This document shows positions 12,501 through 26,600 of a stretch of DNA of 64,000 nt, piece after piece. This stretch comes from Nephromyces sp. MM_2019 (Eukaryota > Apicomplexa > Aconoidasida > Nephromycida), in the NCBI GenBank assembly GCA_015657535.1, contig JADHZB010001916.1, positions 38,352-102,351 on the forward strand. The letters run 5' to 3'. The translations under genes and the position numbers were made by a program. The notes below the pieces were generated by a model, which saw only the letters and a list, made by a program, of their open reading frames with translations, had not been told where the DNA came from and did not search any database. The stretch's first letter is position 1. The number at the start of each line of letters is the position of its first letter.

Positions 12501-14663
12501 TTAGTGTTAGGGTATCTTCTAGGGTTGAATGTCATACAAACACCGCTGTTTATTACTGCACGTCTATACTTTTATGTGTGACCAATCCTATGGCATATGC
12601 TGTGAAAAAAATGGCTTGTGATTCTGCTTCAAGTTACGTGACTTACCCTGTTTTTACCGCTTTCGACCTCTTTTTAAAAAAGATGGTACTCACACCTGAG
12701 TACCCCCAGGGTTTCGCAAGGATTTTTCGCTAATTATCCTATTTTTACCGAAAAAAACAAAATTCTCCGTTCTGTACTCAACATCATTAAAAAAGCAAAT
12801 ACTCTCTGCCAAAGTAAGTACTTTATAAGCCGTTGCTGAATTGATGTGTTCGTTTACACTAAACTCACAAAAAATCTTGCATCATATAGTGTTTGCAAAA
12901 TTCTTAAAGCCTTGTATTTTCTCTTCCTCCTCTGCAGGCCACAACACTTTTTTCCATCTGCTGACATCCTTTGGCAATGTCGGTTATGCTCGAATACTGA
13001 TTTTTGCTCGTAGTGACTTGTTTTAATGCCTTGGAACGGAAACATTTGTTTTACCATGCTGATTTGAAATGAACGCACTCCTTTACCATCGAGTGCCACT
13101 TTTAAAGACAGCAAGAACTAGCGTTTTATATGCAATGAAGCGCAATTTTTATACCATATTCCTAGCATCTACGGCTTAATATCTTCATGCCCTCTTTAAC
13201 CATGTAGATCAAAGTGCAGACTTACTTTAAGCTACTAGAGACTTAAAAAAACGTATTTCCGAGAATATGAGAGAGCGTGTACTTTGCCTTTTAATCCCCT
13301 AAACACTAAATTTTTAGAATATCCTGCATCGGATATTACAGCTTATTGCATGTTGAAGTTTTTCTTGTGCAAAACTCTCTTCTTCTTTTCAATGCAGATA
13401 ATTGAAGCCTAACTTGAGTTAGAAGACGCTAAATTAGATAAGCCGGTTTTTATTGATTTTACCAACAATAAGGTTGCTTTTTTGTCAATACTTTCATGAT
13501 CTACATCAATTTGTTTGAGATATTTTATTACGCTTTGACATTTTTACAGGTTTTTCGCTCGGTTCGCCCTCTTGTATGACATAAATACTATTTCTTGGTT
13601 CCGCTTAATCTTGTAGCTTCAAATTAACTTACTTCTAGACATGCACACAGTATTTCAGCATTTATAAATGTGTTCGTGCGCCACCTAACCAAGCATGCCT
13701 ATGCACTGTGCTTGTAGTTACCAACGTCATAGTTTATAGTTTGGTTGAGCTGCTCTTTCGTGGTCTACTAGTAGAAATACCACTCACGCTAGCTGTGGGT
13801 CGCGATTTCTTAATTAACCAGCCTCAACTTGGTGCTGATTTTATGCAATCTTCTAGCTGAACACTCTAACCGCCATCGATTTAATTTTCTTTATGCTGCA
13901 CTTATATTGAATGATGATTCTAATATGCTTTTAATACCCTTTGCTCTTTCTGCTTTATTTCGCTATATCAGATGGCTGGACATCGTTGAATGATGCTGCA
14001 AGTAACTGGTTTACTTTCTTATATAAAGGAGTTGCTCGTCAACGCATGATGCTTGCTTCTAGTACTCTTTCCTTTCTGCTTCCAATCCCCCTTCTCTTTC
14101 TGCTTTACTTTGCCAAACCAAAGCCCTCCTTTTTTTATTAATTTTTGTAGTTCTAACTTCCTCTTGACGCCTCCTGACAAAATCGATGCATTGGCTTCAC
14201 TTCAATTTCCACTTGCTCCAGCCTATCATTCCTATCTCGTGAACTCTGTATGCTACTCGCTACCCCTTCGTGTAATGCTACTTTGTCCTTATACATCATA
14301 ACACACCCAGGAACCTGAACAGCCTTAACATTAATTTTATATAAATGAAAAAATGTCGCTTTATGCCTCTTAAGTACAAGAATTAACACACTAATCCTTA
14401 CTTCTTTAGCTAGTACTATACTTTTCTTCTATCTCAAGTCTATTCATTTTTTTTTTCAAATTTAAGATTACACAATTCTCTGCTAAAGGAGCTCTATATC
14501 TAGGCTATTACCAACTTCTTCAGGCGTTTTACAAATAATTCACTCATCTGATTTGCGATTAGTATGAAGCTTACTAAACTTTTTCCCGTTCGTCTTCAGT
14601 GTAGGGCGCATTCACCTTCATGGCGACTCGCTTTTCCGCATATTGCATCTAATTTCCTTTGTA
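9525..14663. other. Long intergenic region, no gene recognised
   Basis: Only short open frames are present (60-93 codons) on both strands, with no domain, no convincing splice pairing and base composition near 35% GC. T-rich stretches increase toward 14.4 kb, which may belong to the promoter or 5' UTR of the following Der gene. No RNA gene or mobile element was seen. Confidence 0.5.
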
Positions 14664-17600
14664 ATGGCCGCAATGCTGCGTTTGAACAATAGCTTTATTA
14701 TTTTGTTTGTTTTTTTGCTTAGCTCTAATGCTCTTGAAGTGAGTTTTGCAGGAAGCTTTACTTCCCTAATAGCCGATAATTTTGCTTGGGAAAAGAGTTT
14801 TTTCCCTCATCATCTTCCATCTTGTTCCCACCAATATAATTGCATGTTAGATGAGGCAAAGCAGGTTGATTTCCTTGGGTTCCCTGTGCTCATCAATGGA
14901 AGGAAGCTATTTGATGCATCACCCGTGGACGTTCGCCCGAGAATTTTCCATGAGTCGCGCATCGATAAGGTACCGAGAAAAAGAGTAGGAAAATACGCGA
15001 GAAGAACGGTTAGATTTCTTCGTTTGTACTATTGTGATGGAAAGCAAATTAGAAGGAAGGGTGCACAAATTCTGCATCACACGCCGAGACTTGCGGGAAA
15101 AATGCCTTCGCACAAGTCTCTCTCTCCTTCTCACTCCCGCTGGAAAGAACAAACAACCCGCTTTGGAACTTTAAAATCATATTTAATTGATAAAGATGAG
15201 ACGAATTTGAGCATCTATGACATGCAAGTTGAAATTTCTCGGAATACTGGCTCGGAAATACTTTTTTTGCCGCGGTTAGCGTTTATGGCATCATCAGCGA
15301 TGCAGAGATTAAAAAAGGCAAGTAATCCTCTATTAAAACAGATTTAAGGGGTTTTTTTTTTGTTTATACTAACAATCTGAGAACTTGTATTATCGGAGGA
15401 TTTATATCCACGTGGTGAAGCAATTTAAAAATGGAATATGTTGCAATTAAAAAACATAGAAAAGCGAAAATAAGAACCACTCAGTGTGTGATAACCTGAA
15501 GCAAATAGATGATCAGCGTCAAAACACTACAAAAAAAAGACGCAACTGACGAGGCTTTACCCCGAATTTCCCTTTTTTTTCACAATTTTTTTTGAAAGTA
15601 TATCTAAGCTTAAACTGCTTTTTGCATGCATTATGCGAGTTTTACGAACTCCTGTGCTTGATACCAAATCGGTGAAATCCATGGTAAGACAGAGGAAGAG
15701 CTCGTAACTAGCTTTGGGCTAGGACTGTACCACTTCTATATATATTCATATATCATGGCTTTTATGCGTGTTTCTGCCCCTCTTCTTTCCGAGGAATGTA
15801 CGAAGAGGCTAAAATGAATGGCTTAGAATACACAAATTCGTTGCTTTGTGTTTGCGCGTATGAAATAAAAATTCTGATGTTTTCCATGTGTGTGGATTCT
15901 CATTTTAAAAATTAGGTAGCTTAAGAAACAAAATTCTTTCAAAATGCATACCCTATATGAAACTAGGCATTTTTCGGTCACCTTTGCTGCTTTGCTTGAC
16001 TTAATATCTTAGCTAGTATCTCTCGATATTTGAGGCTTACTATATATGTAGGGAGAGACTTACGGTCCTCATACATCTCTTTGTGCTCAGCCGGAGAAAA
16101 AGACTCGATACAAGGCAGGAATATTCATTGGAAGAAATTTTTGGCACTTCCTGCATGATGGAAATAGCAAGTTAGTTAATGCTTCAAGATTTTATTTTAG
16201 TTATTACTCAGGATCGATAGATTCTGCTTTGTTTTTTCTCCTGGTCGTATTCCTTAGTCTTTGCCTGTTTCTTCTCTCTTTTCTGCCTCTTTTTTTGCTC
16301 TGTTTTTTCCCGATTTATTGTGAAGTTTTTCTCTGTCTTCCATCTCTGTCATTTGATGCATGTATCTCCTTCTTTAGGATTTTTTTGAGAGACTCAAGCT
16401 ACTTAATTCGTTGAAAAATGTTAACAGTGTATAATTTTTGCTTCAATACAGGTTTCATCTATTTCCTAAATAATCTTCGCCATTTCCATCTTCAGATATC
16501 TTTTCTTAAAAGCGATTGAATGACATAGTATGAAGAGGGTATTGTTAAGAAAAGTGTCAACAGGGTGAAATAGTTTTAAACATATGTGGTTTTTTGTAGT
16601 TTTTCGCTCTATTAAACGTCAAAGGGCATAGTTTGGAAGTAAATCTGCTTTTGATGCCAGTATTCTCTTTTTTAAAGTATAGAGTTTTTATTCTTCTTTC
16701 TATCTTTGCTAGACAAAGCCGTATGCGTTCTACCTTGAAGTTTGTGTCACCATTTGAAGACATAGGTCAGAATTCCATCAATAAGGGGATTACATCGTAA
16801 TGCTAGTGAATTTGCTTTCTTTTACTTTGAGCTTTTGGGAAGAAAATTGAAGTTTTTTTGTTTTAGTTGTAGAATCTCTCCTTTCGGCTTTTTTATGTGT
16901 TTTTCCATGCCATTGATTCAGTTTGTTAAAACTTTTCTCGCTGGCTCTCCATCCTTTTTTTGTGATGAAACAATCTGAAGAAAATGACGTAATTTTACAG
17001 TCGTGAGATTGAGCGGAAATTCTCTGCAGGCATCTTCTATCTGCTTGAATAAACTGTATAGTTGAGCGCCTTTTCTTTGTCTTAAATCAAAGTATTTTCC
17101 ATGAGAAATTTGCTTCTTAGGTAAGAGACTAGCTTCTTAGATAAGAGACTAGCTTATTAACTGAGAAGCTGCTCTCTTTCCCAAAATAATTAAGGAAAGA
17201 GTGAGATGAACGTACGCACACAGAAATAAACACACACAGACAAAGAGCGAGAAGTGCGCGCACCAAGACACGAACACGCGCCTTAACACCTACCCCCCAC
17301 CAGCACCCCCCATCAGCAATGACCCCACCACTTCTGCTTATCCCTGATGTCTTACTTCTCCCCTTTTTTTCCCTCCTCTCCATCTCCTTCGTCGTCACCG
17401 TCTTCTCCGTCTACTCCCTTTTCTTAATCTCCTTTTGAGTGCGAGAAACTAGTTTCTTAACTGAGCAACTGAGTCCTCTCTCAGCTACAACACTACTCTT
17501 CTATTAGCAATGTGATCAACCGTTTTCACCTCCAATTTTCACTTTGTGTGTGTGTGTGTGTGTTGTGGCCATAATACCTACGGTTCGGCGTATTTGCAAT

Positions 17601-20600
17601 CCTCTCAATACATGCGCTGTACCAATTCCCTTTTCCTTAATATATACTGCTAGCTTCCTATCTGAGATTCTAGTGCTGTTATTACTGCAATGTCCTTCCA
17701 TGTGTTCCATCTTTTTCCCCTTCATCCTGAGAAGGTGCTTTATTCTCCTCTTCATATATCTCTCAATCACTGGAATTTTGATTTGAGATTTTTCCAAGCT
17801 CAATTAGTGAAATTTTGCTTTTTTTAACTGATTTTTAGCCTTCTGTACGTACAGTTGTTACTTTCTCGATTTCTATTGTATAACCTTTTCATTCGTGTGT
17901 GTCATACTCATGATTTCTACCTTTTTTCTCACTTGGTTTTTGTTTAAACCGGAGAATATACGAAAAAACCTGAGACTGTGTGTGTTCACCTACTTTTTCC
18001 GTTTAATTGGTTTCTATTGATGAGGAAGATGTTTGTTCTAGCATAAATTCGTCATTATTTCATCATTTTCTCTACTATATATAGCAATATTCAGGGAATT
18101 ATGTAAGAAGTTTGCATTTTTTTTTATTAGATGAAGCGAAGGAAAAACCGTTGCCGACTATTGCTCTGCTGGGCAGGCCTAATGTAGGAAAGTCAACGAT
18201 CTTCAATCTTCTCTGTTCTAGCAATAATGTAAGTTTTTTTGTGTGTGTGGTTTGAAAATTTGAGGAATGATGGAATTTTCAAAGGCTGTGTGTGATTTGC
18301 TGGTGTTTCTGGATCTGCTTTTGCTTAGCAATCTGATCAGTTTAATGTATGATAGTGCTTATGAACATGCATTAAGCAAACTGCTCTCTAAATATCCTGA
18401 GTGATAAATGCAAAACACACACCCTTGTTTTTACCTTTTCCTTCACGCTTTGAGTATTTGGATTGTTGTTTTTATTACATGCGTTTTTGTGTGTTTTTTT
18501 TCTTAGGAAGAAGATAAGGCCATTGTCCATGATTCTCCTGGAGTCACCCGGTAAGTAGATATACGTTGTGTTTGAGTGATGATGAAAGGATGTATGTGCG
18601 TGTGTTTGCTTGTGTGTGTATGTGTTTTTTGCTGGTATCTGCATATTTATTGAATAAGTGAGAGAACTATATATATGTAGGGTATTTCATACGCATGTAA
18701 CATAAGCTCGCTAAGTAGGAGGGCGTGAAAGTTTGTGAAACCAGAGAGGAAAGTCTACGAATAGAAGACAAAAATGGAAGAAGAAGCAGAAGAAGCAAAG
18801 AAAAAGAGCAAAAAGAAGAGTAAGAAGGAATAGAGGAAAGAGAAGTCGAATAGGAAGAAGATGAAGGAGAAATGTCACGACTAGAAATCTTCTCTTGATG
18901 ACTTTTGTTTTCAAGCAAACACCTGCTGAGTTTTTTGCTCTCTAATTACTCTGAAAATCTTTTTTCCACGCATATAAACCTCGCACATACACACATACCC
19001 ATGTGTCTAACTCGCTTGAAGCTAGCTAATCCCGTCGGAATTTCCAGAGTTGAGACTAGTCACTACCGTCATTTTCACTTCTTGCCTCTTTCCGTGGTAT
19101 GCAAGTATAGACCACACACACACAGACATACCGAAGCATCCATACCCATCATTATCTGCAGTGATCTTGTGGAATGCCTCTTTTGTGTGTGATAGAGAAA
19201 CCAATCTCTGATACAATGCCAACTCCACAAGATTTTAACCTTCCTCTAAGTTTTTTCTAAAAAACATCTTTTGTTTGCAGAGATTCCATCTTTGCGACGA
19301 CAAACTACCTAGGCCTGCAGTTCAACATCTTGGATACTAGCGGCCTTTTGCCTGAAATAAGTGAGGAAGATATTATAACTCGACATGTAAGCCCACTTTC
19401 TTTGTGTGTGTGAAACATCTATGATAATATATGCCGTGAATACCGACACACAGTTGGACCGTCACTCAAGTGTGTGGATTTATACGGTGAATACGGACAC
19501 ACAGTTGGACAGTCACTCGTGTGTATGTGGGTTTATGCCTTCCAAGCACACACACATACAGCTTATAAACGTATAAACTGATATTGCATGTGCCTATAGC
19601 AATGAAAACCTCATTTTTTTTCATCAAGCACACAAGCGTGTATGTACAGCTTTAAAGCTATTTTTCCCGTGTGTGCCGCTAGTGGTCCTAAATGCGTCTA
19701 CATATCTTTTCATATCGCTTCCTTGTGTTTGAGATTTTGTGTGATAAATAGGAAAAATGATTGCTTTTATCTAGTTATAATTTAGTGAGAAGTTTACTTT
19801 TTAGTGAAGGCTGATCGATTGCTGATGCTGCTTTGCATACTGCTGCTTCTTCTTAACTTTGAATGAAACTTCTGCTTCATTCTCTGCTGCTGTCTTCGTG
19901 ATAAGCCCGCACATTCACTCGCTTTATATGCCCACACACACAAGCTCCCACTACCCTTTTAAAGGATATTTTCCTCTATTTTAGGCGTATCTTCAAGGTT
20001 TAGAGGCATGCAAAAAGGCAGATTGTTTGCTATTCATTGTTGATGGCCAGGTAAAACATATAAAAGTAGATTTTTTGAAGATGATGAGGGACAATTTTCT
20101 ACCATTTAAGAGAATCTTCTTGATGTTCAGTTTTTGCTTAGGAGTATGATGTTTTTTCTGGAAGATGAATGCAATTCAAGCGAATCTTCAAAAAATTGAA
20201 TTTACAGCGATTGCCGCTATATTTTTCTTCATTTGTGTGCTGCCATTCTTGTTGGCTTCTCTTTTTTCTGCTTCTAGCTTGGTTGTGTGTGGCTTTGTTT
20301 GCTTATCCTATCCATCACTCCTTCACTGTTTGGATTGTTCTTTTTATGAGAATTTCCGTGGATTTTCAATTTTAGCTTTTCTGCCTGAATGTATGTCATA
20401 GAGGGTTTAGGGTTTAAGATTTGGGTTTATTTTTGTTAGTCTTTGTGTGCTATTTAATTAATGCTAATGGCAGCGGGTTCTACTCTTTTTTGTTATTGAT
20501 GATTTTGTGTTCTTCAAGGGTTGAACTTGCGTTTGGGTGTGCGAAAGCCTAATTCTATCGCGTGGAAGGTTTACAAATAGCTGAATTTTGACCTCTTTTT

Positions 20601-23600
20601 ATGCGTTTTTGCTGCTTTTTACATTCCTTCAATATCTTACTTTCAATGTTGCTCGCCTATTCGTGATTATAGCTTTCCGATAATTTTCCCTGAGGATGTG
20701 TTTTTGTGTGTCCAATTTCGCTTTTCGAGCTGCTTCCTCTGATGTTTCTGCATTTCTGTGTGTGTTTGTAGTATTTTAGGTTTTTCACACTTTTTTTTTT
20801 GTTGCTTATTTCATGCATTTTTGCACTTCTTTCCAAAGGCTGGAGTTCATCCTCACGATGAAGATATTGCTGCGTATCTGCGCCGCTTAAGGAAACCTGT
20901 GTGTTTGTGCGTAAATAAATCAGAGTCTCCAAAGGAAGGTGAACTTCAGGCTGTGGTATGTGCGTACTTTTTGATGTGCGTATGCCAGTGTGTATGCCTA
21001 TTGATGTGTGTGTGCTTATTCATAGATTGAGGTAGAAAATTCTAGTGCGTGATAATCTTCTTTTATAAAGGCATATGATATCATTTGCATGCGTGGAGCT
21101 TTTGATTTGGCTGCTTATGTGTGTGCAAATGCCTTCTGTGCTCCTTTGTGAAGGCATACTATCTGGTTTAGATGTGCTTCTGTGCTTTAAAATGAGTAGA
21201 TTTAACTGTTTTCTTTATCTTGTGAGTTTCTAGTAGTGTATGTTTGTGTTGTGTGTTTGTCTTCTTCCTCTTACTCTTCTTCTTCTTCCTCTTGCTCTTC
21301 TTCTTCTTCTTCCTCTTGCTCTTCTTCTTCTTCCTCTTCTTCTTCCTCCTTTTCCTTGTCTTCTTCCTCTTGCTCTTCTTCCTCTTGCTCTTCTCACTCT
21401 TTCGGCTTATTTTTAAGCTTGGAGCGATGTTTTCGCTGAGCTTTACTTTCTCAGTCTTTCTGAGCGCCAATTAATGCTATTTACCTGCATATGCAGCTTT
21501 AATTACTGAAATAACCTCATCTTTTGTAGGCGTTCTTGGTTAATACGATGAGATTTTTGAAGATTTAATGCCTTCAAGTTTATACTTTGATGAGAGGCTG
21601 TTTCTTTCGCTTTTCATAATGAACTGATCGTTTCTTGTGTGAAATCTTCCTTGAGAGTATCAGCTAAAGACTACTAGCTCGAGGGACTTGATTTTTATCC
21701 TCTTCATCCAATGGCTTACAGAAGGCCTCAAGTGTGTGTAAAATGCTTTTTTTTAATCTATTGCAGAGAGTATTTTGCCCGGAAACTACGCGTGTGTTTG
21801 TGCATCTTGTGGTGCTATTTTTTTTAGGAGTTTTTCAGGCTAGGGCTAGGCAGACCTTATCCTTGCAGTGGTATTCATGGATCAGGCATACTCGATGCTT
21901 TAAAGAGGTGATCTTTGCACTTGTTCTTTGTAGTTTTATACGTTTTTCCCCCTTTTAAGACGTATAATTTTGTGGTTTTTTGTTGAGAAAATGAGATTCT
22001 CAAGTCTCTCCAAAGCAGCTGCAAACTCTCCTTTGCCTTTTTTAGAATTTGCTAATTCTGTAATTTTTTGAAAGAATAATCTGCTAGTATGTGTGTGTTT
22101 GCTGTGGTTATCTCCACTTGTGGTGTTAATCTTTGTTATAATAGGCCGGAAAATAGCCTGTTTTGGAAAAGAAGAAAAACATTTGTGGGGGCTGAGTATC
22201 TTAAAGCTTTGAAAAAGTGTGAATCTACGCTATTTCTGTCTTTCAATGTGTGTGTGTGCTGCTTTGTTTTGTATGGAATATTGACGTTTATCTGAGTGAA
22301 TGTTTCTTCTAGTGTGGAGAGATATGTATCCTTTGGCTTCTGTTAGTGGGGTAAGGAATTTTGTTTTTTGGGTTGCAAAATATACTAGTCGTATTTTTCA
22401 GTGTTTATGTGTGTGCGAAACTTTTACTAGTGTTTTCTTAAGTATATAGAAGCACACGCAGATAGATACAGGTGTATGAAGATAGTCATTCGTAAGTCCA
22501 GCTGAATATATATGATTAGGCACACATGAATACGCACACCTTTAAACTAATGCAGGTAAATGCACGCATGTCAATACACGCACATCAGCACACACGTAAA
22601 TTCAGGTAGGTCAACAGAGGCATAAGCTCAGTCACGTACACATAAAGAAGCTCAGCTACTCACACACACGTAAAAACGCGCACTTAAATATGCAATGGCA
22701 AATATACAAGCACAAATATGCACACACAGCCACACACACACACCACGTTTCTCCCTTTATTTTTCCTTCTTTTTTTCCTTTTTTACCAGCTATACTCACT
22801 CTATTCTTTAGATCAATCGAATCGTCTTCAAAGCTTCATATTGGCTGAAAATTCCTAGACAATTCTCTGTTTCAATGTTTATTCAGCTGCTTTGAGTTGA
22901 TTGGATATTCCTCGACATCTTCCACCCCTCACGCTAAACAGCAAGACGATAGTGAAGTGGCATCTTCATCTATAAGAGTCTCTCTAATTGGGCGGTTGGG
23001 AAATGCATCATATACTTATCTTCTTTGTGTTTGTGTGTGTTGGATTTTGCCGTGTAATAATAAGAGTTAAGGCAAACATGCCTTGCTTCTTTGCTTTTAT
23101 TCACTTTTTTTAAAGTTTATTTTATTATTGATACCGTTTGTTCTTGTTCTTTCTCTTCTCCTCTTTCACCTATTCCTCTTTCTCCTCTTCCCCTTTCTCC
23201 TCTTCCTATTCCTCTTTCTCCTAGATAATATGTATGTATGGAGCTTTTTTAATGCAGATAACCATATTATCCCCGTATGTATCTCTTAGCTACAAACCGT
23301 GTGTAGAGGTAGCATATGTCAAGTTTAACTAGCGTATCAGATAATCTTTTTATCACCTAGTGAATAACGATGTGTGAAAAATAGGAGAAAATTCCCTAGA
23401 ATCTACAACAAGAGATATGAGCTTCTCTTAAAGGCTGTTTGATAAAGAGTAAGACCTACAGAACTTCGTTGCTACGCTGATTCTACAAGGAAAAAGCTGT
23501 TTTTTATATAAAGTGAGATATCAACGATAAAAATGCAAATATAAAAGATAAAAACATGCGATTTTTCCTATTAAATAACAGGTGTTAAATGCTCTACAAC

Positions 23601-26600
23601 AAATTTTGTTAATCTCCAAAAATCCTAAGTTTGAAGATGAAACGATTACCTCTGTTTTGATTTTTTAGGTGATCTTCAAAATATAGGCTTAAGATGAGTT
23701 TTTGGTTTAGAGCTGCTAAGAATAAGCAAGAAATGAGATTTTTACGAATATTGCTGGAATCTCTGCTGTTTATTATACGTTATTTTGTTTTGCGATATCA
23801 TAATAGTTAAAAAGCAAATCTGATGAGGATTCTGTCTCCAGGAGATGGTGTGTGTGTGTGTGTGGGTGGGTGGGTGTCTCTGCCTATACGCACTATTTGA
23901 AACTGCTATCATAGCCTCATCTCTCTGGTTTATATTTTTGTTAGGCCTAACGTTGGAAAGTCGAGCTTTATGAACAAGCTAGTTGGCTACGAGCGTTGTA
24001 TTGTCAGTACGACTCCAGGGACTACCAGAGATAATATTTCTGTATCTTTGCAACATGAAGGTGCGTTTATATGCCTTAGTGTATGCGTGTATTTGTATGT
24101 GTTTTCCTTCTTTTGAAGGGGGGGTATACTGTGTTTGTGTGTGTGCATGAATTTAAAGCCTTTTTCAGGGTGTGCTAGATGGCTCTATACCCTGGATAAG
24201 CTGCATGTATATGCTAGATTGTAGTATATTCATATGTATTCGTTTATGCTTATTTCTGTGTTGTCTCTTGGATCCTTCCGGGAGTGTGTGTGAGTGATAT
24301 GATGGAATGAGTTATCTTGTCGAAATAAAGGTGAAATGTAACAGAGCTGTGTTTTTCAGTGTGTGAATAGCTGCGTACCAGCGGGTGTGTATGTGCTTGG
24401 AGGTGTTAAAAGCACACACACATCCACAACCACACACGCACACACATAAAGCTGTGCTAAATTCGCGATGGAAGCCCAAAATTTTCCCCAAATTTTTACA
24501 GAAAACCTTTTAGTTTCACGCAAATTGTTGCAAATTTGTATTCTTCCACTTCTTCGTCTTAGAGGCTTTTTTACTAAATTTTGAATATCTTCAAATTCGG
24601 GGTTTTTTAGGTTCTCCCACTTTTGTTTTCACGGACACGTCTGGTGTGATAAGAGAGAGGAAGATAAGGAAATCACACGGACTTGATCGGATGATGTTTG
24701 ATCGCACACGCAGGGTAAGCACACAAAAGAGGGCATAAAGTATGCTTTATTTTACCTTTTGTTTTGGATGCTTTATAATCTGCTTTCTATGGCTCATTTC
24801 TTGTTTTTTAGAGAGAGTGTGCAACTCCACTATATGAGAAATAGTAGTGATTAATCTAGTATTTGCTATTACTAGAGAACACACACGACTCTCTATAATA
24901 GGTGCGAAATAGTAGTTATTAATCTATTTTTCTAAACACAAGACACACACAGCTATTCTATCTGCAAATTTTCCTTTTTTAAGCTCTAGACTACCCTCTC
25001 TTTTTGAAGGGAATTAAGTGTTCACACACGTACCTCGTTACCCACTTGTTTCCACTTTTTTCTCTCCCGTTAGGCGATCTTCTCTTCTGATGTGTGTGTG
25101 CTAATGATTGATTCTATGGAGGGAGTTACGGACCTAGATCTTGTGACTTCTAGGCAGATAAAGGAGGCAGGACGTGCGTGTGTGATAATCTGCAATAAGT
25201 GGGATTTAGGCGAGAAGAACGAATCCACTCTTCACAAGGTGATGGATGGGAGGTGCTATATATTTATAAGAATACAAGAGAGTATCTATTACAGCTTCTT
25301 TATAGAAACGTGGTATCAGCCTATAGTGCTGGTATGCTCATTCTTTATACCTTTCCTTTTGCTGAGGTAATGAAAATTGGGGAGAAATTAGGGTTTAGTG
25401 TTATTTTTTTGCCGCAAGCTTTGTTGGAAATACGAGGGGTTTGTGTGTGGTTGCTTCTGCTTTTCACACTTGAGCTTCTTCTTTTTCTACTCACAGACCG
25501 AAGAGGCGGTTCGTCTTTTACTGCCAGAGGTGTGTTACGCAGAGATACTATTCGTTTCAAGCAAGACTGGCCTCAGGGTAAATAAAGTATACACAGCAGT
25601 GGCTAATGCTGCTGGAGAGGTATGTGTGTGCGTTTTCTTCGTTCTAATAGCGGAGAACATCCTCCCTGTGTCGTGTGCTAATAGAGGAGAGAATCTGCTT
25701 CCTCTTTTGTTTGCTGCTTAAACCGCTAATTCGCACACTTTCGGGCTTCAAGTCTGCATGATTTGACAAGTTTGCGATTCAGTGTATTCTGTAGTAATTT
25801 CTTTGTGTGCGTACAAATACCGTGTGTGTTTGGCGAACAGTGAATTTCTTCAAGCTGTTCTTTTGGTTTTTTCAGCAGTTTACTGCTGTTTTAGCGTAGA
25901 TTTTTCTGTTTTTAGTGCATCAGTCCTACATTGAAATGCAGGTGCTTTTGCAATATCGTGTTTTGCCTTCTTTTGATGCGCTTTATATCTGTGGATCATG
26001 CCTCTACTTTTATCTTTACTTTTCATGAAATGGGCCTCTCGATTGTGTGCGTGATTCCCGGACTGAATTTGCGCTTCTTTTGCGAAATTTCTCTGTTCCG
26101 CTGCTTTTTGCACCTCCAAGATGATATTTCTGCGTGTACTACTGCTTTTTACGCCTAAAATCTTTTTCAATAAATAGTCTTCCCTCTTCTTGAAGAAGAT
26201 TTTTAAAGTCTGCGAAAGGTGCTTCAACTTCTTCTTTTTTTCTATTTTCGCTTTTCCGCTTTTTAAAAAATATTTTTTCCTTTGCTTTTTGCAGCATAGG
26301 AAGCGTGTGAATACCTCAGCCCTCAATAAGACACTTGAGGATATTATGGGTATCCATCCTCCGCAATCTTTTGAGCATAGAAGCGCGAAAATATACTATG
26401 CAACTCAGGTGGATGAAGTTTATTCATGCTTATACTCTATCGAATGTCTTAAAAGGTTTTTTCTTGTTATTTTGGTGGGAGTTTAGCGTCTATTTTTACT
26501 CAATTTGTTTATTAATTTATAAGATTTGCTCATTTTTCATCCTTGCAGTGCATTTATATTTTGAGATATAAATTCGAATGCCATTGCTCGCTTGGTTGTG

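Noticed and set aside
20401..20430. TTTAGGG-like telomere repeat pieces
   Set aside because: Only two imperfect units inside a Der intron; too short to mean an interstitial telomere.
21168..21470. Lys/Arg/Ser-rich 100-codon frame on the minus strand and Ser-rich frames on the plus strand
   Set aside because: They are translations of the C/T repeat in a Der intron; no start context, no domain.
25239..25496. Continuation of the Der exon past 25238 (two alternative open frames)
   Set aside because: Joining 25238 directly to 25497 gives the exact family spacing from NKWD to the next strand (32 residues, as in Bacillus Der); the extra residues do not align.
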